From assembly GCF_039889165.1 (NCBI RefSeq), contig NZ_JAYMYY010000010.1, forward strand, positions 1 to 64,000: a stretch of 64,000 nt of DNA, in the 5' to 3' direction. Below, in pieces: positions 49,421 through 57,932 of this stretch; positions within the stretch are counted from its first letter, which is position 1; each line of letters starts with the position of its first letter. The stretch comes from Pseudocitrobacter cyperus. Lineage in GTDB: Bacteria > Pseudomonadota > Gammaproteobacteria > Enterobacterales > Enterobacteriaceae. The translations under genes were made by a program, and so were the position numbers. The notes beneath the pieces are model-generated. The model saw only the letters and a list, made by a program, of their open reading frames with translations. It was not told the origin of the DNA and searched no databases.

Positions 49421-49741
49421 ATGAACGACAGTGAATTTCATCGCCTTGCAGATAAGCTTTGGCTGACTATCGAAGAGCGTCTGGACGACTGGGATGGCGA
49501 CAGCGATATCGACTGCGAAATTAACGGCGGCGTGCTGACCATCAGCTTTGAAAACGGCAGCAAAATCATTATCAACCGTCAGGAACCGCTGCATCAGGTG
49601 TGGCTGGCGACCAAACAGGGCGGCTACCATTTTGACCTGAAAGGCGACGAGTGGATTTGCGATCGCAGCGGCGAAACCTTCTGGGATCTGCTGGAGCAGG
49701 CGGCAACGCAGCAAGCGGGCGAAGCGGTCAGCTTCCGCTGA
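49421..49741 (+). CDS. cyaY: Frataxin-family iron protein CyaY
   Basis: Bacterial frataxin that binds iron and modulates IscS-dependent iron-sulfur cluster assembly. It has 106 residues, the E. coli length. The first helix is acidic (EERLDDWDGDSDIDCE), giving the iron-binding ridge, and the beta-sheet includes LTISFENGSKIIINRQEP and VWLATKQGGYHFD. It is transcribed from its own promoter and is bracketed by accessory genes on both sides. Confidence 0.96.
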   Translation: MNDSEFHRLADKLWLTIEERLDDWDGDSDIDCEINGGVLTISFENGSKIIINRQEPLHQVWLATKQGGYHFDLKGDEWICDRSGETFWDLLEQAATQQAGEAVSFR

Positions 49742-49747
49742 GGTTTA

Positions 49748-49830
49748 TTGCCGGATGCGGCTACGCCTTATCCGGCCTACGGATCGCACTGGTAGGCTGG
49801 ATAAGACGCGCTAGCGTCGCCATCCGGCGA
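49748..49830. repeat. BIME (two REP units) after cyaY
   Basis: One REP unit, from TTGCCGGATGCGG to TTATCCGGCCTAC (49748-49780), is followed by an inverted one, GTAGGCTGGATAAG to GCCATCCGGCGA (49792-49830). The right unit overlaps the last codons of the adjacent membrane-protein gene (ending 49811). Confidence 0.85.
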
Positions 49831-50161
49831 ATGCGCTCACGACAGCAACAACGATTCTGACCCACCCTACGGCAATAAAAAGCAGAATCGCGATACAATA
49901 AAGCCACCAACCTAATGTGTACAGAAAGTGGTAATTGTCGCAGGAGATTATCACATCTAAGCCGAGACATTCTTCCCCCCACCGTCCCCAGTAAGATGCG
50001 TCCCATATGCCAAAGCTCACCACACTGGCGCACAACAATAACAAAGGCCCACCCCATACAAAGCGGAAGCGTTTATCAAAGCATACGAGATAAAAGCAGA
50101 TTATCGCGACGATAATCCCCAAAATGGCGCATAGCGCGTCACCGCCGAAACCGTTACGCAT
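49811..50161 (-). CDS. Small membrane protein, paralogue B
   Basis: Uncharacterised 116-residue protein from the ATG at 50161, which has a GGAG ribosome site; a longer frame upstream is not supported. Hydrophobic helices lie at about 8-27, 35-52 and 82-112. Shared with the neighbouring paralogue are the pattern GGxxFRxxWGGxLxxLCAS, a WGR/FGR turn, a Cys-rich loop (EECLGLDVIISC) and LGWWL. The loop between helices 2 and 3 contains two or more Cys and is probably periplasmic, which would allow a disulfide. It lies between cyaY (convergent) and its paralogue. Not in the E. coli cyaY-cyaA interval. Function unknown. Confidence 0.72.
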   Translation of the reverse strand: MRNGFGGDALCAILGIIVAIICFYLVCFDKRFRFVWGGPLLLLCASVVSFGIWDASYWGRWGEECLGLDVIISCDNYHFLYTLGWWLYCIAILLFIAVGWVRIVVAVVSAFAGWRR

Positions 50162-50201
50162 TTTGTTCTCTCCCTGGCCCGTTTCAAAAAGGGACATTAA
50201 T

Positions 50202-50227
50202 GCGGCGAAATGAAGTCTGCGTGAAGT
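50202..50227 (-). repeat. Upstream element of paralogue B
   Basis: A 26-base element, 41 bases before the gene's ATG, identical at 25 of 26 positions to 50637-50662 before the other paralogue. On the minus strand it contains ACTTCA-N5-ACTTCA, a direct repeat with 11-base period. Confidence 0.8.
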
Positions 50228-50244
50228 GCGTGGTGATAAATTGG

Positions 50245-50595
50245 TTATCCTCGTAATCGGAGGCAAGATTTGATCGTGGCAGCAATAAAGCATGTGAGCA
50301 CAGCAAGAATAAAAAAGAATAACCCTGCCACCAAAAACCACCAGCCCAGTTCGCAATGAAGCGGGCTGCTCCCGTCAACAATAACCAAATCAGAACACTC
50401 ATTGACCTGGCTATTCCAGAACAGATAGCGCCCAAAAAATGATTGTGGCCATATGAGAAAAATCACCAAACTCGCGCATAAAGAGAATAAACATCCTCCC
50501 CACAATATCCGAAACCGTCCGCCAGAGAATATATAAATAAGGCTGGCCAATACTTCCAGCATCCCCAGCCAAACGAAAAATAACTCGCTCCCCAT
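50245..50595 (-). CDS. Small membrane protein, paralogue A
   Basis: Uncharacterised 116-residue protein, exactly the length of its downstream paralogue. The start at 50595 (MGSELFFVWLGM) follows GGAGAGGG; an in-frame TTG seven codons earlier is less likely. Helices lie at about 4-25, 33-52 and 86-110. The middle loop has Cys residues in VNECSDLVIVDGSSPLHCELGWWF, matching the CxxDxxIxxC pattern of paralogue B. It lies between cyaA (upstream, same strand) and paralogue B. Function unknown. Confidence 0.72.
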   Translation of the reverse strand: MGSELFFVWLGMLEVLASLIYIFSGGRFRILWGGCLFSLCASLVIFLIWPQSFFGRYLFWNSQVNECSDLVIVDGSSPLHCELGWWFLVAGLFFFILAVLTCFIAATIKSCLRLRG

Positions 50596-50636
50596 GAAGC
50601 CCTCTCCGTGGTTCAATCACAGAGAGTAACTTTAGG

Positions 50637-50662
50637 GCGGCAAAATGAAGTCTGCGTGAAGT
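50637..50662 (-). repeat. Upstream element of paralogue A
   Basis: Second copy of the 26-base element, 42 bases before the ATG of paralogue A. The direct repeat ACTTCA-N5-ACTTCA (minus strand) is intact. The equal spacing to both start codons suggests that gene and control site were duplicated together. Confidence 0.8.
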
Positions 50663-50699
50663 CAGTGACGGGGAAAGCGATAAGCATCGCTACCCGATA

Positions 50700-53246
50700 T
50701 TACGAAAAATACTGCTGTAACATCGGGGTATCGTTGTCCTGGCTACTCGGCGGAACCGTGCCAATCTCCTGGCTGCGGTAAGGGATCACCTGCGCGCGGC
50801 CATCCACTTTCACAATCTGGTAGAACTGCGGCAGGTTGAAGTTGATAAAGCTTGAGCCGTAGGTAAAGCGATCGTGCGAGGAGGAGTAGAAACGGCTGAC
50901 GTCGCGCACCAGCTCCTCTTTGCTGCCTTCACAGTGGTGATACACTTCTGCGCGGTTGGTTTCATCCAGAATATAGATGTTAAAGCCCTGCTCTTCGCCG
51001 GACTCTTCAAAGAAGAACTGAATAATCCCCTCGCTGGCAAATCCATCCACCACCTGCGGCAGTTTGACGTGGTTGGTTTCCACCTGCACCGACAAGCCAT
51101 GCAATTTGTTGTGCGAGATAGCGCCATAAAATTCAATGGCATTTTCCAGCTTCTGCACCGAGACGTTCAGGCGTTCGAAGAACAGACCCCAGGTCTGGCC
51201 GGAGACGCGCAGCGCTTTGAATCGCCCGGTTTCCTGACGTGTACTGGAAAGACGCAGGTCGATACATTCCGAAACCAGTTGCTGGACGCGGGTACGAATC
51301 AAGCCGCGCAGATGTTGGCTGTAGCAGAACACTTCCACGCTATCCGGCGGGGCGGCGTCCTGGTGCATTTTGCCGAGAATGGTTTTCAGTGCTTCAATCA
51401 TCGCCTGCTCGCCGTTGAAGTGCAGTGTACGCACCTCGTTCCACGAGTTGCGGTACAGCAGATCGACGCTGCCGACCAGGCAGTTTTGTTCTTCGCCAAA
51501 ACTGAAGACATCGAGCTTACGGAAGTCGAAATGCACCACCTGATTGCGGAAGGCCGCGGTCGGGTCATATTCGAGGTTGACGATAATGGCCAGATGGCGA
51601 ATTTCGCACGGGCTGTAGAGCGCTTTTGGCGTCGGCGCAGGCAGGCGCAGCGGGAAGTGATGGGAAACATCCGCCACCATCTCCTGCAGTTTTGCCAGAT
51701 CGACAATACCGTTGCCCTTAATAAACAGGCGGGTACGTGAAGTCAGCAGGCCGTTAAACCAGGCCCACGCCACCAGCTTATTAAGATAGCGGTTATATTC
51801 CAGCGGCTGATGGCTGACGATCGATTCCATATTCGGCGCGCGGTTGTAGAGATACCAACCGGTACGGTTGGCACGGCCCGGCGGCACGTGGATGAAGGTC
51901 AGGTTCGGCTCGGAAAGATCCGGTGAAATCTGCGGGTTAACCAGCGTCACTTTACCCGGCAGCGCTTCAAACGCCGCGTACAGTTTACGGGTCAGTACCC
52001 CGATATCCTGCGGGCTGGCGGAGACGCTCAGGTTGTTACGCCGTGCAAAGCGGATCAGGTTACGGTAGCTCTGCATCATCGCGTCGAGCAATTCGTTGTG
52101 CGCCTCGCGCACCTGATCGATTTTCCAGTTTGCCCGGTTATCCAGCATAGCGAGACGCGCTTCGTCCCATCCCCACTCTTTCACCAGTTGGCTGACCACT
52201 TCACGACGCCAGCCGACGCACGCGCGTTCACGGCTCAGCTTTTCGCACACTTTCAGGTAGAAGCAGCGACGTACCAGATCCAGACGCGTATCATCGTCAA
52301 TCGCTTTAAGATACTCGGTGACGCGTTCCAGCATCATGCAGTAGGAGTCGAGACCAAATGAGACGATCTCGCCATCGTGCAGGCGCTGTTTGATATCTTT
52401 CGCCAGCAGGCGCGTATTGGGATATTCCCAGGAGTAGGCTTCCAGCAGCAGGGTTTTCAGCACTGCTTTATACGGCGAGTCGATACTCTTATACAACTGC
52501 CACAGGCTGGCGCCAAAGTACTCTTCCGCCGACAGCGAACTCAACCCACCAAGGTCGAGCCACTCGTTTGGCGTCAGCACACCCTGCGCGTAGAGCGTCA
52601 TCACGTAATCATCGTAATGCTCTTCTTCTTCGCACGGCACCATATTCCACAGAATACGTTTCCCCGCAAGGCGCACGGCAGTGCGATAAAATTCATCCAG
52701 CAGCAAGATGTGCTGCGTGGAGCCGCAGTCTTCGCCACCCAGGCTGCCGCTTTCGTTATGACGGAAGCGGTTTTCGTCGATCAGGAAGAAGCTGACTTCC
52801 ACGCCCAGCGAAGCGGCCCAGCTTTCCAGCAGGCTACATTTGCGTTGCAGAAGTTGACGTTCGTCGTTATCGAGCCAGGACTGGTGACAAACCCAGATAT
52901 CGAGGTCAGAAGAGCAGCTTTGCCCAACGGACGAGGTACTGCCCATTGAGTAGACGCCGGTTATCGGCAACTCGCCTTTTGGCGAGGCCTGCGGCGGCAT
53001 ACCGCGATGCAGTTCAAGTTCGTCGAGGTAGTGGCGTTGGGTTTCATCAGGCGTGTAGAGGCAAATGCCTTTGGGAACGTTACCGTCAAGGTAACCCGGC
53101 ATCAATGGATGATGATAATGTAATAATGTCGGCAGCAGACTGTAAACCTGCTGGAAAGCAGGCCCCATGGCAGCAAGCGCGCGATCCACACGCAGTTGAT
53201 TGATGGCATCCAGTCTCTGTTTCAGTGTCTCAATATAGAGGTACAA
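50700..53246 (-). CDS. cyaA: Class I adenylate cyclase CyaA
   Basis: Synthesises cAMP from ATP; activity is set by the glucose PTS. The start is the TTG at 53246, as in E. coli, giving 848 residues; the frame extends 12 codons further upstream without support. The N-terminal catalytic half has the nucleotidyltransferase signature GSTSSVGQSCSSDLDIWVCH with paired Asp, and the regulatory C-terminal half follows. The weak UUG start keeps expression low. It is divergent from hemC, and a CRP site overlaps its promoter. Confidence 0.97.
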   Translation of the reverse strand: MYLYIETLKQRLDAINQLRVDRALAAMGPAFQQVYSLLPTLLHYHHPLMPGYLDGNVPKGICLYTPDETQRHYLDELELHRGMPPQASPKGELPITGVYSMGSTSSVGQSCSSDLDIWVCHQSWLDNDERQLLQRKCSLLESWAASLGVEVSFFLIDENRFRHNESGSLGGEDCGSTQHILLLDEFYRTAVRLAGKRILWNMVPCEEEEHYDDYVMTLYAQGVLTPNEWLDLGGLSSLSAEEYFGASLWQLYKSIDSPYKAVLKTLLLEAYSWEYPNTRLLAKDIKQRLHDGEIVSFGLDSYCMMLERVTEYLKAIDDDTRLDLVRRCFYLKVCEKLSRERACVGWRREVVSQLVKEWGWDEARLAMLDNRANWKIDQVREAHNELLDAMMQSYRNLIRFARRNNLSVSASPQDIGVLTRKLYAAFEALPGKVTLVNPQISPDLSEPNLTFIHVPPGRANRTGWYLYNRAPNMESIVSHQPLEYNRYLNKLVAWAWFNGLLTSRTRLFIKGNGIVDLAKLQEMVADVSHHFPLRLPAPTPKALYSPCEIRHLAIIVNLEYDPTAAFRNQVVHFDFRKLDVFSFGEEQNCLVGSVDLLYRNSWNEVRTLHFNGEQAMIEALKTILGKMHQDAAPPDSVEVFCYSQHLRGLIRTRVQQLVSECIDLRLSSTRQETGRFKALRVSGQTWGLFFERLNVSVQKLENAIEFYGAISHNKLHGLSVQVETNHVKLPQVVDGFASEGIIQFFFEESGEEQGFNIYILDETNRAEVYHHCEGSKEELVRDVSRFYSSSHDRFTYGSSFINFNLPQFYQIVKVDGRAQVIPYRSQEIGTVPPSSQDNDTPMLQQYFS

Positions 53247-53606
53247 GACATATCGCCTGATGTTCAAAACCTGGTGTAGCACCCGTGAAGGGAAGTACGA
53301 AGGTTTTTAGAATTTCAACAAGATTCGTCGCCTTTGTCGCCCGTCCTTATCATTATGGTAGTGCGGACGAACAAATGGTTTAAAACGTGATCAATTTAAC
53401 ACCTTGCCGGTTGACCGTAAAGAAAGTTGCACTACATACAAGTGTAGCACCGTTTGTTATCTGTAAATTCCCCAATACGATTAGGCCTATATTGGAAACA
53501 TACGGAAATTACAGGCCCCCCAGACATTGTGCAAACACCGTGAAAACTAACATCATTAAGGCAACAATGTTAGGATGGGCCGTGGACGACAATGACGGTA
53601 ACAAGC
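53247..53606. promoter_or_regulatory. cyaA/hemC divergent regulatory region
   Basis: This 360-base region separates cyaA from hemC. It carries the CRP site listed next, a cyaA promoter read on the minus strand (TTTACG, 17 bases, TAAATT) and, on the plus strand toward hemC, TTGACC at 53411-53416 with a weak -10 (TACATA, 16 bases downstream). A CTACA-N6-TGTAG inverted repeat lies at 53432-53447. Confidence 0.7.
53384..53403 (-). promoter_or_regulatory. CRP site in the cyaA promoter
   Basis: TGTTA-AATTGA-TCACG on the minus strand, a good CRP half-site pair that overlaps the TAAATT -10 element. CRP-cAMP bound here represses cyaA in E. coli, giving negative feedback. Confidence 0.85.
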
Positions 53607-54548
53607 ATGTTAGACAAAGTTTTGAGAATTGCCACACGCCAAAGTCCTCTTGCACTTTGGCAGGCACACTACGTTAAAGACCGCCTGATGGCCTGTCATC
53701 CGGGGTTGACGGTTGAACTCGTGCCGCTGGTGACACGCGGCGATGTGATCCTCGATACCCCACTGGCAAAAGTGGGCGGCAAAGGGCTCTTTGTGAAAGA
53801 GCTTGAGCTGGCATTACTGGAAAAACGAGCCGATATCGCCGTTCACTCAATGAAAGATGTTCCCGTCGATTTTCCTGAAGGCCTGGGGCTGATGACCATT
53901 TGCGAGCGCGAAGATCCACGCGATGCTTTCGTCTCCAATCACTATGCCTCGCTGGACGATTTACCGGCTGGCAGCATTGTCGGCACTTCCAGCCTGCGAC
54001 GTCAGTGCCAGATTGCCGAACACCGCCCCGATTTAGAGATTCGTTCGCTGCGTGGCAACGTCGGTACGCGCCTGGGTAAACTGGATAACGGCGATTACGA
54101 CGCGATTATTCTGGCCGTCGCCGGTCTGAAACGTCTGAAACTTGACGAACGCATTCGACAGGCGATGCCGCCTGAGCAATCATTACCGGCAGTCGGCCAG
54201 GGTGCCGTCGGCATCGAATGTCGCCTTGATGATGACGTTACGCGCACACTCCTCGCACCGCTTAATCATGCCGAGACCGCGACGCGTGTGCTGGCGGAAC
54301 GCTCTATGAACACCCGCCTGGAAGGCGGCTGCCAGGTTCCGATTGGCAGCTATGCCGAACTGAACAACGGCGAGTTGTGGCTACGCGCGCTGGTTGGCGC
54401 GCCTGATGGCTCGCAGATGGTTCGCGGCGAACGACGCGGCAAGCCCGAAGACGCCGAGCGCATGGGCGTGGAGCTCGCCGAAGAGCTACTGAACAACGGC
54501 GCTCGCGCGATCCTCACCGCCGTCTACAACGGAGAGAAGCCCGAATGA
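53607..54548 (+). CDS. hemC: Hydroxymethylbilane synthase HemC
   Basis: Porphobilinogen deaminase that joins four porphobilinogens into hydroxymethylbilane on a dipyrromethane cofactor. The start MLDKVLRIATRQS at 53607 gives 313 residues as in E. coli. The cofactor Cys is in LEGGCQVPIGSYAE (about 242), and substrate-binding Arg residues are in RIATRQSPLA, SSLRRQCQ and RSLRGNVGTRL. It is first gene of hemCDXY and overlaps hemD by 4 bases. Confidence 0.97.
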   Translation: MLDKVLRIATRQSPLALWQAHYVKDRLMACHPGLTVELVPLVTRGDVILDTPLAKVGGKGLFVKELELALLEKRADIAVHSMKDVPVDFPEGLGLMTICEREDPRDAFVSNHYASLDDLPAGSIVGTSSLRRQCQIAEHRPDLEIRSLRGNVGTRLGKLDNGDYDAIILAVAGLKRLKLDERIRQAMPPEQSLPAVGQGAVGIECRLDDDVTRTLLAPLNHAETATRVLAERSMNTRLEGGCQVPIGSYAELNNGELWLRALVGAPDGSQMVRGERRGKPEDAERMGVELAEELLNNGARAILTAVYNGEKPE

Positions 54549-55285
54549 GTATCCTGGTCACCCGCCCGTCTCCAAAAGGAGAAGAATTAGTGAGCCGTTT
54601 GCGCACACTGGGGCGAGTGGCCTGGAGCTTTCCGCTGATTGAAATCACCCCCGGCCGCGAACTGGCGGTACTCTCCCCCGCACTGGACGCTCTGCGCACC
54701 GGCGATCTACTCTTTGCATTATCACCACATGCCGTGTCATTCGCGCAGGCTCAATTACAACAGCAGGGGCGAATCTGGCCGTCGCAGCCGGGCTATTTCG
54801 CCATTGGCCGCAGTACGGCATTAGCGCTGCATCAGGTTAGCGGTATAAACGTGCGCTATCCTTTGGATCGGGAAATCAGTGAAGTCTTGCTACAATTACC
54901 TGAATTACAAAACATTGCAGGTAAAAAAGCGTTAATTTTACGCGGCAATGGCGGGCGGGAACTGTTAGGCGACGCGCTGGCAGAACGCGGCGCAAAGGTG
55001 ACATTCTGTGAATGTTATCAACGCTGTGCAGTCCATTACGATGGCGCGGAAGAAGCGATGCGCTGGCAAAAACGCGGGGTGTCGACCCTTGTCGTCACCA
55101 GCGGGGAGATGTTACACCAACTTTGGGCACTCATTCCGCAATGGTATCGCGAGCACTGGTTGCTACGTTGCCGTGTGCTGGTTGTCAGTGAGCGTCTTGC
55201 ACAACTGGCCCGGGAGCTGGGCTGGCAGGAAATTCAGGTTGCCGATAGCGCTGACAACGATGCGCTGCTGCGCGCACTACAATAA
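54545..55285 (+). CDS. hemD: Uroporphyrinogen-III synthase HemD
   Basis: Closes and inverts ring D of hydroxymethylbilane to give uroporphyrinogen III. It has 246 residues as in E. coli, two alpha/beta domains with low overall conservation; recognisable segments are SILVTRPSPKGEELVSRL, LFALSPHAVSFA and VTSGEMLHQLW. It overlaps hemC by 4 bases and is followed by hemX after 20 bases. Confidence 0.95.
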   Translation: MSILVTRPSPKGEELVSRLRTLGRVAWSFPLIEITPGRELAVLSPALDALRTGDLLFALSPHAVSFAQAQLQQQGRIWPSQPGYFAIGRSTALALHQVSGINVRYPLDREISEVLLQLPELQNIAGKKALILRGNGGRELLGDALAERGAKVTFCECYQRCAVHYDGAEEAMRWQKRGVSTLVVTSGEMLHQLWALIPQWYREHWLLRCRVLVVSERLAQLARELGWQEIQVADSADNDALLRALQ

Positions 55286-55305
55286 CTTCAAAACTGGAAG
55301 CCATA

Positions 55306-56490
55306 ATGACGGATCAAAAAGAAAACTCCGCCGTGGTTGAAGAGACCAGGGAGGCCGTGGAAACCACGCCACAGTCAGAAGCACAAAAACCCGATTCCGC
55401 AGAGAAAAAAGGCGGAGGCGCAAAAACCAGCCTGGTACTGAGCGCTGTGGCAATTGCGATTGCTCTGGCGGCAGGCGTTGGATTATATGGCTGGGGAAAA
55501 CAGCAGGCCGTAAACCAGAGCACCGCTAACGACACCTTAGCCAATCAGTTAGTCACGCTGCAAAAAGCGCAGGAAAGCCAGAAAAGTGAATTTGACGCGC
55601 TGCTGAAACAGCAGGCTGCGCAGCTTGCCGAGGCGCAGAATCAGCGCGACACGCTGGCAAAACAACTGGATGAAGTGCAGCAAAAAGTGGCGGCGATTTC
55701 CGGCACCGATGCGAAAACCTGGCTGCTGGCTCAGTCCGACTTCCTCGTGAAGCTGGCCGGCCGCAAGCTGTGGAGCGATCAGGACGTCACCACCGCCGCC
55801 GCGCTGCTAAAAAGCGCCGATGCGAGCCTGGCTGACATGAACGACCCCAGCCTGATTAGCGCCCGCCGTGCGATCACCGAAGATATCGCAAGCCTCGGCG
55901 CGGTATCCCAGGTGGACTACGACGGCATCATTCTGAAAGTGAACCAACTGGCTAATCAGGTGGATAATCTGCGCCTGGCAGACAACAACACCGACGACTC
56001 TCCGATGGATTCCGATAGCGATGAGCTTTCCAGTTCAATTGGCGAGTGGCGCGTAAATCTGCAAAAAAGCTGGCAGAACTTTATGGACAGCTTTATTACC
56101 ATCCGCCGCCGCGATGAAACCGCCGTACCACTGCTGGCACCGAATCAGGACGTCTACCTGCGCGAGAACATTCGCTCACGCCTGCTGGTCGCAGCACAGG
56201 CCGTACCGCGTCATCAGGAAGAGACTTACAAGCAGGCGCTGGATAACGTCTCAACATGGGTTCGCGCTTATTACGACACAGATGATGCTACAACCAAAAG
56301 CTTCCTTGAAGATGTCGATAAACTCAGCCAGCAGAGCATCACCATGAACGTACCGGAAACGCTGCAAAGCCAGCCGATTCTGGAAAAACTGATGCAGACG
56401 CGCGTGCGTAATTTGATGGCGCAACCTGCGGCTGCCGCTCCGGCCCCACAGGCTGAAGCCCCTGCGCCAGCCGCGCCTGAAGGAGAGTAA
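55306..56490 (+). CDS. hemX: Inner-membrane HemX protein
   Basis: Protein of 394 residues (E. coli 393) annotated historically as a uroporphyrinogen-III methyltransferase homologue; a catalytic role is not supported. A charged cytoplasmic N-terminus (about 1-40) is followed by one membrane helix (SLVLSAVAIAIALAAGVGLYGW), a long coiled coil (about 70-130), and a periplasmic domain with a Pro/Ala-rich C-terminus. It lies between hemD and hemY and is probably part of an inner-membrane complex with HemY. Confidence 0.94.
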   Translation: MTDQKENSAVVEETREAVETTPQSEAQKPDSAEKKGGGAKTSLVLSAVAIAIALAAGVGLYGWGKQQAVNQSTANDTLANQLVTLQKAQESQKSEFDALLKQQAAQLAEAQNQRDTLAKQLDEVQQKVAAISGTDAKTWLLAQSDFLVKLAGRKLWSDQDVTTAAALLKSADASLADMNDPSLISARRAITEDIASLGAVSQVDYDGIILKVNQLANQVDNLRLADNNTDDSPMDSDSDELSSSIGEWRVNLQKSWQNFMDSFITIRRRDETAVPLLAPNQDVYLRENIRSRLLVAAQAVPRHQEETYKQALDNVSTWVRAYYDTDDATTKSFLEDVDKLSQQSITMNVPETLQSQPILEKLMQTRVRNLMAQPAAAAPAPQAEAPAPAAPEGE

Positions 56491-56492
56491 TT

Positions 56493-57689
56493 ATGTTAAA
56501 AGCCTTATTACTCTTCGCACTGCTGATCGCCGGGATCGTCGTCGGCCCAATGATCGCCGGACACCAGGGTTATGTGTTGATCCAGACGGATAACTATAAT
56601 GTTGAAACCAGCGTCACCGGGTTAGTGATCATTATGATCCTCATCATGGTCGTGCTGTTTGCCCTTGAGTGGCTGCTGCGCCGCATCTTCCGTACTGGCG
56701 CGCATACCCGCGGCTGGTTTGTTGGCCGTAAACGCCGTCGTGCGCGCAAGCAAACAGAGCAGGCGTTACTCAAACTGGCCGAAGGTGATTACCAGCAGGT
56801 TGAGAAGCTGATGGCGAAAAATGCCGATCACGCAGAACAGCCGGTAGTGAACTATCTTTTAGCCGCCGAAGCTGCCCAACAGCGCGGCGATGAAGCCCGA
56901 GCCAATCAGCATTTGCAGCGCGCAGAAGAGAATGCGGGTAATGATTTGATCCCGGTGGAAATCACTCGCGTTCGTCTGCAACTGGCGCGTAATGAAGACC
57001 ATGCCGCCCGCCACGGCGTTGATAAGCTACTGGAAATTACCCCGCGTCATCCGGAAGTGCTGCGTCTTGCCGAGCAGGCTTACATCCGCACCGGCGCGTG
57101 GAGTTCGCTGCTGGATATTATCCCATCAATGGCGAAAGCGAACGTCGGCGATGAAACCCATCGCGCCGCCCTGGAGCAACAGGCGTGGATTGGTTTAATG
57201 GATAAAGCGCGCGCAGATGAAGGTAGCGAAGGGCTACGCGACTGGTGGAAAAACCAGAGCCGCAAAACGCGCCATGAAGTGCCGTTGCAGGTGGCAATGG
57301 CAGAGCACCTGATTGAATGCGACGATCATGATATGGCGCAGCAGATCATCATCGACGGCCTGAAACGTCAGTATGACGATCGCCTGGTCATGCTAATCCC
57401 GCGTCTGCGTACAAATAATCCGGAACAACTGGAAAAAATATTACGTCAGCAGATCAAGAGCGTCGGCGACAGGCCGTTATTGTGGAGCACACTTGGGCAA
57501 TCGCTGATGAAGCACGGCGAGTGGCAGGAGGCGAGCCTCGCCTTCCGCGCGGCCATCAAGCAGCGCCCGGATGCCTACGATTACGCCTGGCTCGCGGATA
57601 CCCTTGACCGCCTGAAAAAACCGGAAGAGGCCGCGGCCATGCGCCGTGATGGGTTGATGCTTACGTTGCAGAATAACCCGCCGCAATAA
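56493..57689 (+). CDS. hemY: TPR-containing protein HemY
   Basis: Inner-membrane protein of 398 residues with two N-terminal helices (1-20 and 42-62), then a basic stretch (RRIFRTGAHTRGWFVGRKRRR) and tetratricopeptide-like repeats covering about 90-390 (e.g. LLAAEAAQQRGDEARANQHL, ASLAFRAAIKQRPDAYDYAW). It is conserved with hemCDX but is not the protoporphyrinogen oxidase of the same name in other bacteria. It starts 2 bases after hemX and ends at a terminator. Confidence 0.94.
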   Translation: MLKALLLFALLIAGIVVGPMIAGHQGYVLIQTDNYNVETSVTGLVIIMILIMVVLFALEWLLRRIFRTGAHTRGWFVGRKRRRARKQTEQALLKLAEGDYQQVEKLMAKNADHAEQPVVNYLLAAEAAQQRGDEARANQHLQRAEENAGNDLIPVEITRVRLQLARNEDHAARHGVDKLLEITPRHPEVLRLAEQAYIRTGAWSSLLDIIPSMAKANVGDETHRAALEQQAWIGLMDKARADEGSEGLRDWWKNQSRKTRHEVPLQVAMAEHLIECDDHDMAQQIIIDGLKRQYDDRLVMLIPRLRTNNPEQLEKILRQQIKSVGDRPLLWSTLGQSLMKHGEWQEASLAFRAAIKQRPDAYDYAWLADTLDRLKKPEEAAAMRRDGLMLTLQNNPPQ

Positions 57690-57699
57690 TCTCATCTCA

Positions 57700-57724
57700 G
57701 GGGGCCATCCGGCCCCCTTTTTTT
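57700..57724 (+). terminator. Terminator of hemCDXY
   Basis: Stem GGGGGCC (57700-57706) with GGCCCCC (57711-57717), four-base loop, then seven T. Confidence 0.92.
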
Positions 57725-57730
57725 AGCCAT

Positions 57731-57932
57731 AAAAAAACGCCTGCTCACAGGAGCAGGCGTTAAAACAGGTCTTTATGACAACAATGGGTGCTTCACTCAA
57801 CGTTATGTCCATGGTGTCTGATGAGGCCTGAGCGACATCTGTCATCGGACGATAAGCACCGTAAACGGCTCTGCGTCATTCCTGAGTTTATGAGGCCCAA
57901 AGGCGAGCATAAGAGATGGAATGAGCATCTAC
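57731..57932 (-). ncRNA. glmZ: Small RNA GlmZ
   Basis: Hfq-binding sRNA that activates glmS translation when glucosamine-6-phosphate is scarce; RapZ and RNase E destroy it otherwise. The minus-strand sequence begins GTAGATGCTCATTCCATC at 57932, contains the conserved blocks CGTTTACGGTGCTTATCGTC and ACACCATGGAC, and ends in terminator stem AACGCCTGCTC (57746-57736 complement) / GAGCAGGCGTT followed by seven T. It is about 202 nt, near the E. coli length, and in the same place beside hemY. Confidence 0.93.

Noticed and set aside
49742..49830. Inverted repeats after cyaY as a novel regulatory structure
   Set aside because: They match the enterobacterial REP/BIME pattern and are explained by it.
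50874..51740. 288-codon open frame antisense to cyaA
   Set aside because: Mirror of cyaA coding sequence with no recognisable protein features.
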